Source: Geoglobus sp. (lineage in GTDB: Archaea; Halobacteriota; Archaeoglobi; Archaeoglobales; Archaeoglobaceae). Taken from it: a DNA stretch of 34,953 nucleotides. The stretch lies in assembly GCA_027016965.1 (NCBI GenBank), contig JALURI010000102.1, positions 1-34,953 of the forward strand, written 5' to 3'. Numbering within the stretch: position 1 is the stretch's first letter; every line of letters begins with the position of its first letter. Below, piece by piece: positions 7,929 through 15,055 of this stretch. The notes under the pieces were generated by a model, which did not search any database, was not told the DNA's origin, and saw only the letters and a list, made by a program, of their open reading frames with translations. Both the position numbers and the translations under genes were made by a program.

Positions 7929-9109
7929 TCCTCCACCTCCACACCGTATTTTTCTGCAATATCCTTAAAAGCGTCGGCAACCTTCTCAAGTTCATCCCAG
8001 CTCAGACCATAGATGTTTACCTTGAAATTCTTTGTCATTCCAGCTTGAACTCCAAAAACACCTCTCTTCTTCAGCTCATGATATAGAAAATATCCTCTCT
8101 TTTTGTGTCTCTTTGCTATGCTGTGAAATGCAGGAGACTCGAAATGTATGAGAGTGTGATTTTTCGGCCTCTCACCAATGAGCTGAACACCCTCAATCTT
8201 CTCCATCTCCTTCACAAACCATCTCGTCTTCTCAATTTCCTCATCCCATTGCTTCACTCTTTCAACAACTTTCGGGAATGATGCCATTAATGTCATAACA
8301 GGCAGGCCAAACACAGGGGAGCATCCAAACACGGCAAGCTCTTTTTTTGTAAAGGCTCTTCCACTCCAGTCTCCCCTCATCTTTGATGTTCTGAAAACTG
8401 TGTCTGAGAATTCATAGTTTGTTGCAAGAATCCCTACTGGAGCCGTTGCTGCCCAGCTTTTGTGTCCGCTTGCAACGATAAAAGCCGTTTTCAGCTTTTT
8501 CCCATTTACCTCCATAACTCCTGAGCTGTAGGCTGTGTTCAGAACGAACGGAACCTGATATTCCTCGCATATCTCCCCAACCTTCTCAGCATCAGCAAGA
8601 TTCCCGTATCTGTAGTCAACATGAGTAAGCAGTGCAAGATCAGGATAGCTTCCTGTCTCCTCTTTAACCCTTTCAAAAGTTTCCGCATACATTTCGGGAT
8701 CAACTTTAAAATCTGGATAACCTGAGTTTGGGACTTCAAAAACCCTCATGTCGTTAAGCTCAGCTGAGGTGTAGGATGTGTAATGAGCCAGAGAATCGAG
8801 AACAAGTGTACCTTTTTGAAATGCAGATATCACAGCAAATTTTGCATGTCTAGCTCCTGCTGTGAATCTGACAGTATCCATTCCAAGGAACTCGGCAATG
8901 TCCTGCTTAAGTAAATCAACAGGAGGGTTTTTCAGTAAATCTACTCTCCCCTCAAGGCAGACATCACAGACTGAGTAGCCATCAGACCATTCGAAAAGTA
9001 TCTTTCTGGCCTCCTCAGTAAGAATTCCTCCTCTCTGGATTGGATGAATGTTAATCAACCCTTTCGAGGGTCTTTTGAGGTTATTGGGGCTGTATCTGTT
9101 CAAATCCAT
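7925..9109 (-). CDS. pscS: O-phosphoseryl-tRNA(Cys):cysteinyl-tRNA synthase (SepCysS)
   Basis: This PLP enzyme, 394 residues from the ATG at 9109, converts Sep-tRNA(Cys) to Cys-tRNA(Cys) with a sulfur donor; it is the second step of archaeal tRNA-dependent cysteine synthesis. Seen are HPIQRGGILTEEAR, the cysteine pair SVCDVCLEGR (Cys48, Cys51), the PLP lysine motif ASGHKSWAATAPVG (Lys217) and the third conserved cysteine FGCSPVFGLP (Cys263). The three cysteines carry the persulfide or an Fe-S cluster in the family. A TTG five codons upstream (9124) is also open, but an A/T box (AAATTTTAAATAG, about 9148-9135) centred about 30 nt before the ATG fits a near-leaderless mRNA. It heads an operon with DUF169 and thiI. 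SepRS and SepCysE are not in the window. Confidence 0.93.
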   Translation of the reverse strand: MDLNRYSPNNLKRPSKGLINIHPIQRGGILTEEARKILFEWSDGYSVCDVCLEGRVDLLKNPPVDLLKQDIAEFLGMDTVRFTAGARHAKFAVISAFQKGTLVLDSLAHYTSYTSAELNDMRVFEVPNSGYPDFKVDPEMYAETFERVKEETGSYPDLALLTHVDYRYGNLADAEKVGEICEEYQVPFVLNTAYSSGVMEVNGKKLKTAFIVASGHKSWAATAPVGILATNYEFSDTVFRTSKMRGDWSGRAFTKKELAVFGCSPVFGLPVMTLMASFPKVVERVKQWDEEIEKTRWFVKEMEKIEGVQLIGERPKNHTLIHFESPAFHSIAKRHKKRGYFLYHELKKRGVFGVQAGMTKNFKVNIYGLSWDELEKVADAFKDIAEKYGVEVED

Positions 9110-9135
9110 CCCTCCCCTTAACAATATCTGGCTAT

Positions 9136-9909
9136 TTAAAATTTACCGGCTATTAGTGTTAAAGATGCAAGTCCGATGCTTGCAGATATTGCCATTTTAA
9201 GAGTTGATGGAGAGCACCTCTTTGAAACAAGATATCCTGCAAATGCTCCAATAATTCCAGCTGGAATTAGCTGTAGTGCCAATGCGACGTCCACATTTCC
9301 AAGTGAACCGTGGGAGAGCAGAGCAAAACCTGAAAGCAGTGTTGATGTAACAAGATCAGTTCCAACGACTCTGTTTGGCTTTAGGTTGGTCAAATTCAGC
9401 ACTGCAAAGGTGAGAAGTGTACCACTGCCGACAGATGTTAGCTGAACAAGAAGGCCTACAACAAATCCAACAATCACAAGCCAGTAAGCATTTCCTCCAT
9501 TGTTTTCAAATGTTTCGCAGTATTTTTCGCATGCGAAGCACTCAGTCTTAACTCTGTGTTTCACTCCGCTGTATATCATCAGAACCGAAACTACAAGAAG
9601 CACTCCTCCAAGAATAGCAGTAAGGATATCTCCGTAGACTATCCTCTCCCTTAAAAGATAGTATCCAATTGCTATTCCAATCATGCCGGAAGGGGCTGTG
9701 TATAGAAAAAGCTTTGAATCGAAATTTTGACCTTTTTTATGGACAACAGATGAGAAGGATTTAACAGTGAATGCGTATGCAAGATCTGTCCCAACAGCCG
9801 TCTCAACGCTAATTCCCAGAAGAATCAGAGATGGTGTCATCAGGGCTCCTCCACCTATTCCAGTGAGACCCACAAGGAATCCAACTGCCAGACCCAGTAC
9901 CTCGAACAT
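9136..9909 (-). CDS. TauE/SafE (TSUP) family membrane transporter
   Basis: This 257-residue integral membrane protein has seven to eight hydrophobic segments and the internal duplication typical of TSUP transporters: a first half with GFLVGLTGIGGGALMTP and a second half with GFVVGLLVQLTSVGSGTLL. Members move sulfite, sulfoacetate, thiosulfate or other organosulfur anions. The central loop carries an unusual ECFACEKYCE cluster (three cysteines, residues about 124-131). The gene diverges from the sulfite reductase operon across 114 nt with a shared palindrome, so control of cellular sulfite (export or uptake) is a reasonable inference. The start ATG at 9909 has GGTGG just upstream. Direction and substrate cannot be read from sequence. 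Confidence 0.85.
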   Translation of the reverse strand: MFEVLGLAVGFLVGLTGIGGGALMTPSLILLGISVETAVGTDLAYAFTVKSFSSVVHKKGQNFDSKLFLYTAPSGMIGIAIGYYLLRERIVYGDILTAILGGVLLVVSVLMIYSGVKHRVKTECFACEKYCETFENNGGNAYWLVIVGFVVGLLVQLTSVGSGTLLTFAVLNLTNLKPNRVVGTDLVTSTLLSGFALLSHGSLGNVDVALALQLIPAGIIGAFAGYLVSKRCSPSTLKMAISASIGLASLTLIAGKF

Positions 9910-9963
9910 TGAACCACCATATATACTTCTCTTGGTGGAGGTTTTGCGGGAAGGTATTAATAA

Positions 9964-9976
9964 TTAACGGCGTTAA
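9964..9976. promoter_or_regulatory. Palindromic operator candidate in the divergent sulfur promoter region
   Basis: TTAACG-G-CGTTAA is a perfect 6-bp inverted repeat around one central base. It lies between the divergent tauE-like gene and the sulfite reductase operon and abuts the A/T boxes of both directions (ATTAATTA-like to its left, TTAAATTTAAAAAC to its right). A dimeric repressor bound here would block both promoters. A single TTAACG half-site also occurs at 5833-5838 in front of the TusA-IscS-IscU operon. Confidence 0.4.
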
Positions 9977-9985
9977 ATTTAAAAA
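9974..9985 (+). promoter_or_regulatory. TATA-box candidate of the sulfate assimilation operon
   Basis: TAAATTTAAAAA lies about 25 nt before a point some 20 nt ahead of the first start codon. The GGAGGG at 10010-10015 provides a strong ribosome site 8 nt before the ATG at 10024. Confidence 0.4.
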
Positions 9986-10023
9986 CAATAATATCCTACA
10001 CCTGAATACGGAGGGACTGAGAG

Positions 10024-11433
10024 ATGGAAATAAGCATTGACATAGGAGATATTGGAAAATTCGTAGGAAGATATTCCCTTGGAAGAGATAATGGGGAAGA
10101 TTCACTTCATTTTCTAAGAATAAAGGTACCTGCAGGACAGATAGATTCAGATAGACTCAGAAAGATAGCCGGACTGTCGAGAAGGTATGGGAGAAGGTAT
10201 GCTGAAGTGACAGACAGGCAGAGTATTCAGCTTCACTGGATAGAGAGCGATAATGCTCTTGAAATATTTGAAAGACTTTACGAGATAGGATACTCAACAG
10301 ATATGTGTGGACAGGCTTTCAGCGGTGCATGTATGGGAGATGTCAGAAACATTGTTACATGCCCGTTAAGTGGAAAAGTTTCAGAGTTTGATGTATCGGA
10401 TCTTTCAAAAAAGCTGACAGACTTCTTTACAGGAAATCCGGATTATCTCGATCTGCCAAGAAAATTCAAGATTGCCCTTACAGGATGCGGTGGAGACTGT
10501 GTAAGGCTTGGAATAAACGATCTCGGGATGTATGGCATGGATCACAATGGTGAGAAAGGCTATGTTCCTTTTGTTGGAGGTAGCATTGGTGCAAGCTTTC
10601 CAGGTCCAACACTTGCAAAGTCCTTGGGAATTTTCGTCCCTGAAAGAGATGCCTTTGATTTCGTGAAAGCTGTGGTTGAGATTCACAGAGACTTCTCAAG
10701 CAGAGAGAGCAAGGCAAAAGCGAGGTTCAAGAATCTCGTGAATGAGTGGGGTGTAGAGACACTGAGAGAAGAGATAGAGCGAAAGACCGGGGTTGAATAT
10801 GAAAGAATAGATATTGAAAATCCAGAACCTTCCCACCACAATGGATCGGGTATGCAAATAGACGGGCTTTACTATTACACCCTTCCTGTTCTTGGAGGAG
10901 TTCTGTCGGCTGAGAAGCTGGAATTTATTGCAGATATGGCAGAAAAGCATGGAAGCGGGGAAGTCAGACTCACTCCAGAGCAGAATGTAACATTTGTTGA
11001 TGTTGCAGACGTTGATGCCCTGAAAAGGGATCTGAGCAGGGTTTTTGAGATTAAAGAAAGCAAGCTCAGATATTCATCAATCGGCTGTGCTTCAAACTTC
11101 TGTGGAAAGACAAAAGAACCTCATGCTAAGGATCTGCTCATAAAGTTTGTCGAATATTGCGAGAAAAAAGGAATAGAGAATGTCAGCATATTCATTTCAG
11201 GATGCAGGAATGCATGTGGCTGCCATCATGTTGGCGAAATCGGTTTGGTGGGGAAAGCCGTGAGAACGGATAATGGAGTAGTTCAGGGATACGATCTGTT
11301 TTACGGAGGGAGTTTTACCGAATTGAAACTTGCAAAAATATGGAAAGAGGGACTTCACAGCGACAATCTTTTCAGGGAATTTGAAAAGCTGTTAGAGGTG
11401 ATAGGAAATGGAGCTGAAGTTAAAACAGATTGA
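10024..11433 (+). CDS. Siroheme/4Fe-4S sulfite (nitrite) reductase, assimilatory type
   Basis: This 469-residue protein has the internal two-fold repeat of the sulfite/nitrite reductase hemoprotein family: ferrodoxin-like half 1 (from LHFLRIKVPAGQ), catalytic half with GACMGDVRNIVTCPLSG (98-117) and ALTGCGGDC (151-159), then ferrodoxin-like half 2 (YYYTLPVLGG) and the cluster-binding part with GCASNFCG (Cys355, Cys360) and SGCRNACGC (Cys394, Cys398). These last four cysteines should hold the 4Fe-4S cluster bridged to siroheme. Sulfite rather than nitrite is the likely substrate because TusA, AprA-like, AprB-like, Sat and DsrE-like genes follow with overlaps. The first cysteine pair is spaced C-x4-C where C-x5-C is usual. 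It is much shorter than a NADPH enzyme and lacks the paired DsrA/DsrB arrangement, so assimilatory use is inferred. Confidence 0.88.
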   Translation: MEISIDIGDIGKFVGRYSLGRDNGEDSLHFLRIKVPAGQIDSDRLRKIAGLSRRYGRRYAEVTDRQSIQLHWIESDNALEIFERLYEIGYSTDMCGQAFSGACMGDVRNIVTCPLSGKVSEFDVSDLSKKLTDFFTGNPDYLDLPRKFKIALTGCGGDCVRLGINDLGMYGMDHNGEKGYVPFVGGSIGASFPGPTLAKSLGIFVPERDAFDFVKAVVEIHRDFSSRESKAKARFKNLVNEWGVETLREEIERKTGVEYERIDIENPEPSHHNGSGMQIDGLYYYTLPVLGGVLSAEKLEFIADMAEKHGSGEVRLTPEQNVTFVDVADVDALKRDLSRVFEIKESKLRYSSIGCASNFCGKTKEPHAKDLLIKFVEYCEKKGIENVSIFISGCRNACGCHHVGEIGLVGKAVRTDNGVVQGYDLFYGGSFTELKLAKIWKEGLHSDNLFREFEKLLEVIGNGAEVKTD

Positions 11434-11650
11434 AGACGATGTTTTTGAGCTTGATGTTAGGGGCAACACATGCCCTTTTCCTCAGATATTCACTGAACTT
11501 GCCCTCAAAAAGATTGAGAAAGGCAGACTTGAGGTGATCACAGATAACCCTCCTTCTGCAAGAGACCTGCCAATTGTGCTCAGGAGAAGGGGCTATCAGG
11601 TTGAGTCAAAGAAGGAAGGTGACCACTGGAGGATAAAGATATGGAAGTGA
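11408..11650 (+). CDS. TusA-family sulfur carrier (CPFP type)
   Basis: This 80-residue protein has DVRGNTCPFPQIFTELALKK, where the cysteine of CPFP is the sulfur-binding residue, and the family's second-half signature TDNPPSARDLPIVLRRRGY. It overlaps the end of the sulfite reductase gene by 26 nt and the start of the AprA-like gene by 10 nt, so it is an integral part of the operon. A carrier at this place could take sulfide-level sulfur from the reductase as a persulfide, or hand sulfur to the DsrE-like protein at the end of the operon; the direction is inference. The start ATG at 11408 is preceded by an AGAGGTGA-type ribosome site within the upstream gene. Confidence 0.88.
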   Translation: MELKLKQIEDDVFELDVRGNTCPFPQIFTELALKKIEKGRLEVITDNPPSARDLPIVLRRRGYQVESKKEGDHWRIKIWK

Positions 11651-13194
11651 TTTCCACTGATCTTGCGATAATCGGTGGTGGGACAGCAGGATGTATTGCA
11701 AGCTATGAAGCAAAAAAGAATGGGATTGAGAGCGTTATAATTGAGAAAGCGAAAGTGAGAAGGAGCGGATGTCTTGCTCCCGGAGTCAATGCGATCTACT
11801 CCTATCTCCATGATGGAGAGAAACCTGAAATCTACTATGAGTTTGTGAAGTTTCAGGGGATGGGCCTTGCAAGGAAGGATCTTGCTCTAAGCCTGATCAA
11901 AGAAACACCTTATGCAGTAAAAATTCTTGAAAATCACGGTCTTCCTGTTTTGCATGAAAGGCAGGGAAGATTTGGAATGAGGATCTATGGTGAGCACATA
12001 AAGCCAATTCTTGCAGACATAGCACTGGAGTCTGCTGAAAACATAATTGAGAGAGCCTATTCATTTGAGATTGCCGTTGAAGGTAACAGAGCTTATGGTG
12101 TGTATGTTTTTGATCTGAAAAACGAGGATGTTTTCTTTGTAAGGGCAAGAGCAGTTCTCATAGCAACAGGTGGAGCAAGTGGACTGTACAAAAATTATAC
12201 GATCCCATGGTACCCGTTTGCCAATGCTGGAACTGGCTACGCTCTTGCAATAAAGTCCGGAGCCGAGATCGAGGGATTTGAGTTCAGGTTCATTCCTCCC
12301 CGAATAAAAGACGTCAACAGCCCCATAGGTGTGACAGCTGTGGGCTTTAAAGCTCCTCTTGTAAATTTCAATGACGATGAGTTCATGAAATCAAGATATC
12401 AGGAATTTGGAGGTGAGAGTGCCCCAATTGCCATAAGGGCACTCGCTCCATCTAAGGAGTACTTAGAGGGCAGGTTTCCCGTTTACATAAACACAGAAGA
12501 AATTACAGAGGAGCAAAAGGAGAAGCTGATAAAGCTCTATCTGAATGCCTGGCCCATGTTCTATCTTTTCATCTGTGCACGGGGGATAGATTTTGCAAAC
12601 AGAATGCTTGAGGTAATGCCCTGCGAGCCGTACATATCAGGCTCCCATACTGTAGCAGGAATATGGGTTGATAAAAGAAGAATGACTTCAATCGAAAACC
12701 TGCTTGCAGCAGGTGATGCTGCAGGAGGTGTACCATTAAAGCATGTTGGTGGGGCTTTGGCTGAGGGAATAATCGCAGCAAGAACAGCTTCGGAAATTAA
12801 AGGACAAAACATCTTCAATCCAGAGGAGAAAGCTCCTGAATTTGGAAACTACAACTGGAAGGATGCTGAAGAGAGAATGCAGTTTGTCCTTGATCATTAT
12901 GCTGGTGGAATGTCGAGATACTACATTTATAATGAGCACTCTGCAAGAATTGCTCTGAATGAGATAGCGAGTCTGATGAAATTAAGGCTGAATGGAAAGG
13001 CTGTGAGAGTTCTGGAAACCTACGACAGGCTTGCTGTTGCAAGAACAATGCTTGAACACATGATTGAAAGAAAAGAAACCAGAATGCCACCATTCCAGAT
13101 GAGGAGTGATTATCCGGAACTGAGCAACTCAAATTACATTCTCGTTTCCAGATTCGATGATAATGGCTTTGCCTTCAGGAGGGATTACGTGTGA
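11641..13194 (+). CDS. AprA-like adenylylsulfate reductase flavoprotein subunit (short form)
   Basis: This 517-residue FAD protein belongs to the succinate dehydrogenase/fumarate reductase/AprA fold. The dinucleotide site IIGGGTAGCIA is at 9-19, followed by VIIEKAKVRRSG, the second FAD segment VLIATGGASGLY near 177-188 and the C-terminal LLAAGDAAGG near 354-363. The GSHTVAGIWVD stretch (about 334-344) resembles the AprA active-site strand with its histidine. The reaction proposed is APS plus two electrons to sulfite and AMP. It is over 100 residues shorter than dissimilatory AprA, as in short AprA-like proteins found beside sat in some anaerobes. The next two genes, a ferredoxin subunit and Sat, overlap it in turn by 4 nt and make APS the natural substrate. 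A different two-electron reduction of the fumarate reductase type is the main alternative. Confidence 0.78.
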   Translation: MEVISTDLAIIGGGTAGCIASYEAKKNGIESVIIEKAKVRRSGCLAPGVNAIYSYLHDGEKPEIYYEFVKFQGMGLARKDLALSLIKETPYAVKILENHGLPVLHERQGRFGMRIYGEHIKPILADIALESAENIIERAYSFEIAVEGNRAYGVYVFDLKNEDVFFVRARAVLIATGGASGLYKNYTIPWYPFANAGTGYALAIKSGAEIEGFEFRFIPPRIKDVNSPIGVTAVGFKAPLVNFNDDEFMKSRYQEFGGESAPIAIRALAPSKEYLEGRFPVYINTEEITEEQKEKLIKLYLNAWPMFYLFICARGIDFANRMLEVMPCEPYISGSHTVAGIWVDKRRMTSIENLLAAGDAAGGVPLKHVGGALAEGIIAARTASEIKGQNIFNPEEKAPEFGNYNWKDAEERMQFVLDHYAGGMSRYYIYNEHSARIALNEIASLMKLRLNGKAVRVLETYDRLAVARTMLEHMIERKETRMPPFQMRSDYPELSNSNYILVSRFDDNGFAFRRDYV

Positions 13195-13484
13195 TAGTCT
13201 TTGACTATGATCTCTGCATAAAATGCAAAAAGTGCGAGAAGATATGTCCATGCCTTGCGATAGAGATGAACGAGTTTCCAGAGCTTTCCTATCCTGACAA
13301 ATGCTGGCACTGCTGTGCATGCATAAAGGAGTGTCCGGCAAGTGCAATCAGGCTCAGGTTGCCTCCGCATATAGGCGATCAGAGGTACGAGATGCTTATC
13401 AGAGATGAGAGGAATGAGATGATCTTTCAGATTTTCTTTGATGGTAAGAAGGTTGATGAGACACGCATACAGGTGAGAAAATGA
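13191..13484 (+). CDS. AprB-like ferredoxin subunit (two 4Fe-4S clusters)
   Basis: This 97-residue protein has two cluster motifs: CIKCKKCEKICPC (residues about 9-21) and CWHCCACIKECPA (about 43-55), each C-x2-C-x2-C-x3-C, followed by a 40-residue tail. This is the layout of AprB, the electron-transfer subunit that feeds the AprA flavin. The GTG start at 13191 is set by GGAGGG at 13178-13183 and overlaps the AprA stop by 4 nt; the end overlaps sat by 4 nt. True AprB is about 150 residues with a longer C-terminal tail that wraps around AprA, so this is a shortened version matching its shortened AprA. Confidence 0.82.
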   Translation: MIVFDYDLCIKCKKCEKICPCLAIEMNEFPELSYPDKCWHCCACIKECPASAIRLRLPPHIGDQRYEMLIRDERNEMIFQIFFDGKKVDETRIQVRK

Positions 13485-14617
13485 TTGAGCCCCATGGAGG
13501 GAAGCTTGTCAAAAGAATTGCAGATGAAAGGGTGAGAGAGGAGGCTAAGGAGCTTGAGAAGATTGAAATAGACAGGGAGAGGGCACTTGATGTTGAGAAT
13601 ATAGGGCTTGGAATTTATTCCCCCTTGAGAGGATTCATGTGCTCATCTGATTTTGAGAGCGTTCTATGGGAGGGCAGGCTTGATAATGGACTGAGCTTCA
13701 CAATACCGATTGTTCTTGATGAGAAGCTGAAGGAAGGGGAAAGTTATGCTTTAACTCATAAAGGCAGGATAATTGGGGTGATAGAGGTTGAGGATGTTTT
13801 CAGCTATGACAGAAAGGAGTATGCAAGATGTGTTTTTGGTACCGAAGATGTAAACCACCCCGGTGTTGCAAGGGTTATGGGATTTGGAGATACCCTTTCT
13901 GGTGGGAATATATGGTTTGTCAACACAGCTGACAGCAGGTTTGATGACAGGCACTTTCCTCCAGAGGTATCGAGGGAGATTTTCGGAAAGTGGGGCTGTG
14001 TTGTCGCATTTCAGACAAGAAACGCCCCTCATCTTGGGCATGAATATGTGCAGAAAACTGCGTTGATGGCAGTTGAGGCATACACAGGCAAAGAAGCAGG
14101 ACTTTTCATAAATCCTGTCATAGGGAGAAAGAAGAAGGGTGACTTCAGGGATGAAGTTATACTGGCTGCATATGAAATACTTATCGAAAACTATTATAGA
14201 AAGGAAAAAACTCTCCTTGGTATCTGGAAAACAGAGATGAGGTATGCTGGTCCACGAGAAGCAGTTTTTCACGCAATAGTCAGGCAGAATTTTGGAGCAA
14301 CTCACTTCATTGTTGGTAGAGATCATGCTGGAGTTGGAAGCTACTATGGTCCCTACGATGCCCACCAAAAGCTCAAAGAGCACGATGATCTGAAGATTAG
14401 ACCCCTCTTCTTCAGGGAATTTCACTGCTGCAGCAAATGCGGGATTGTGAGCAAGAGCATATGTCCACACTTTGCTTCAGATTTCAGTGGAACCTATGTC
14501 AGAAACTGCCTTGTCAACAACCATCCATGTGAGTTCATAAGAAATGAGGTTCTTGAGGTTGTCAGAAAATTTGATAATCCCTTTGTTGGCGATGAGGAAT
14601 GTGAGGTGAAGTTATGA
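13481..14617 (+). CDS. sat: Sulfate adenylyltransferase (ATP sulfurylase)
   Basis: This 378-residue, homo-oligomeric type enzyme makes APS from sulfate and ATP. Seen are SPLRGFM near the N-terminus, the nucleotide/sulfate motif FQTRNAPHLGHEY (QTRN and HxxH, about 179-191), and GRDHAGVGSYYGPYDA (about 283-298). FHCCSKCGIVSKSICPH near 310-326 has the cysteine spacing of the zinc site of archaeal and bacterial Sat. No APS kinase domain is fused, which agrees with direct APS reduction by the AprAB-like pair upstream. The ATG overlaps the ferredoxin gene (ATGA) and has AGGTGA at 13471-13476. Confidence 0.95.
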   Translation: MIEPHGGKLVKRIADERVREEAKELEKIEIDRERALDVENIGLGIYSPLRGFMCSSDFESVLWEGRLDNGLSFTIPIVLDEKLKEGESYALTHKGRIIGVIEVEDVFSYDRKEYARCVFGTEDVNHPGVARVMGFGDTLSGGNIWFVNTADSRFDDRHFPPEVSREIFGKWGCVVAFQTRNAPHLGHEYVQKTALMAVEAYTGKEAGLFINPVIGRKKKGDFRDEVILAAYEILIENYYRKEKTLLGIWKTEMRYAGPREAVFHAIVRQNFGATHFIVGRDHAGVGSYYGPYDAHQKLKEHDDLKIRPLFFREFHCCSKCGIVSKSICPHFASDFSGTYVRNCLVNNHPCEFIRNEVLEVVRKFDNPFVGDEECEVKL

Positions 14618-14994
14618 TCTCAATAATTGTTCACAGCGGTGAGTGGGACAAAATCTATCATGCTTTCAGCATGGCATCGACCTACTCAGCCATTGGCAAA
14701 AAGGTCAAGGTCTTCATAACCTACTGGGCGATAGACACAATAGCAAAGGGGAAGATTGAGTGTGGAAGTAGTGAGAAAAATGAGATCATTCAAACGGGGA
14801 TTGAAAGTGGAAAGGTAAAGAGTCTTGAGGAAATGATAAAGCTTGGGAAAGAATTCGACAATGTTGAGGTTATAGTCTGCAGTGGAAGCATGGAACTGCT
14901 TGGATACAGCGAAAAGGACATCCCAGAATGGATCGATAGAATTGGCGGGCTTGCTGAGCAGTTAATGGAAGGTGAGAAGGTAATCTTCATTTAA
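14614..14994 (+). CDS. DsrE-like sulfurtransferase
   Basis: This 126-residue protein of the DsrE/DsrF/peroxiredoxin-like fold starts ISIIVHSGEWDKIYHAF and has two cysteines, Cys50 (GKIECGSS) and Cys89 (VIVCSGSMELLG). Cys89 lies at the place where DsrE-type proteins bear a persulfide, before a SMELLG-type helix. It overlaps sat by 4 nt and ends the operon. DsrE proteins commonly receive sulfur from or give it to TusA, and a TusA is the second gene here, so a relay TusA-DsrE is plausible. Confidence 0.78.
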   Translation: MISIIVHSGEWDKIYHAFSMASTYSAIGKKVKVFITYWAIDTIAKGKIECGSSEKNEIIQTGIESGKVKSLEEMIKLGKEFDNVEVIVCSGSMELLGYSEKDIPEWIDRIGGLAEQLMEGEKVIFI

Positions 14995-15024
14995 TTATTA
15001 TTAGTAATTTTCAATTCTCAGAAA

Positions 15025-15036
15025 ATTATATATACT
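15025..15036 (+). promoter_or_regulatory. TATA box of the threonine-synthase-like/ThiS/MoeB operon
   Basis: ATTATATATACT is centred about 26 nt before the ATG at 15056. It is the strongest TATA match in this part of the window. It gives the downstream four-gene module its own promoter with a very short or absent leader; AAGGT at 15050-15054 may assist initiation. Confidence 0.6.
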
Positions 15037-15055
15037 AATTACTTGAGCTAAGGTC

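Noticed and set aside
10024..11433. Dissimilatory DsrA or DsrB
   Set aside because: There is a single gene, no inserted ferredoxin domain and no paired DsrB, DsrC or DsrMK genes nearby; the operon content fits assimilation.
13751..14470. 239-residue minus-strand open frame inside sat
   Set aside because: The plus strand carries all ATP sulfurylase motifs; the antisense peptide is Cys/Ser/Phe-rich with no recognisable domain.
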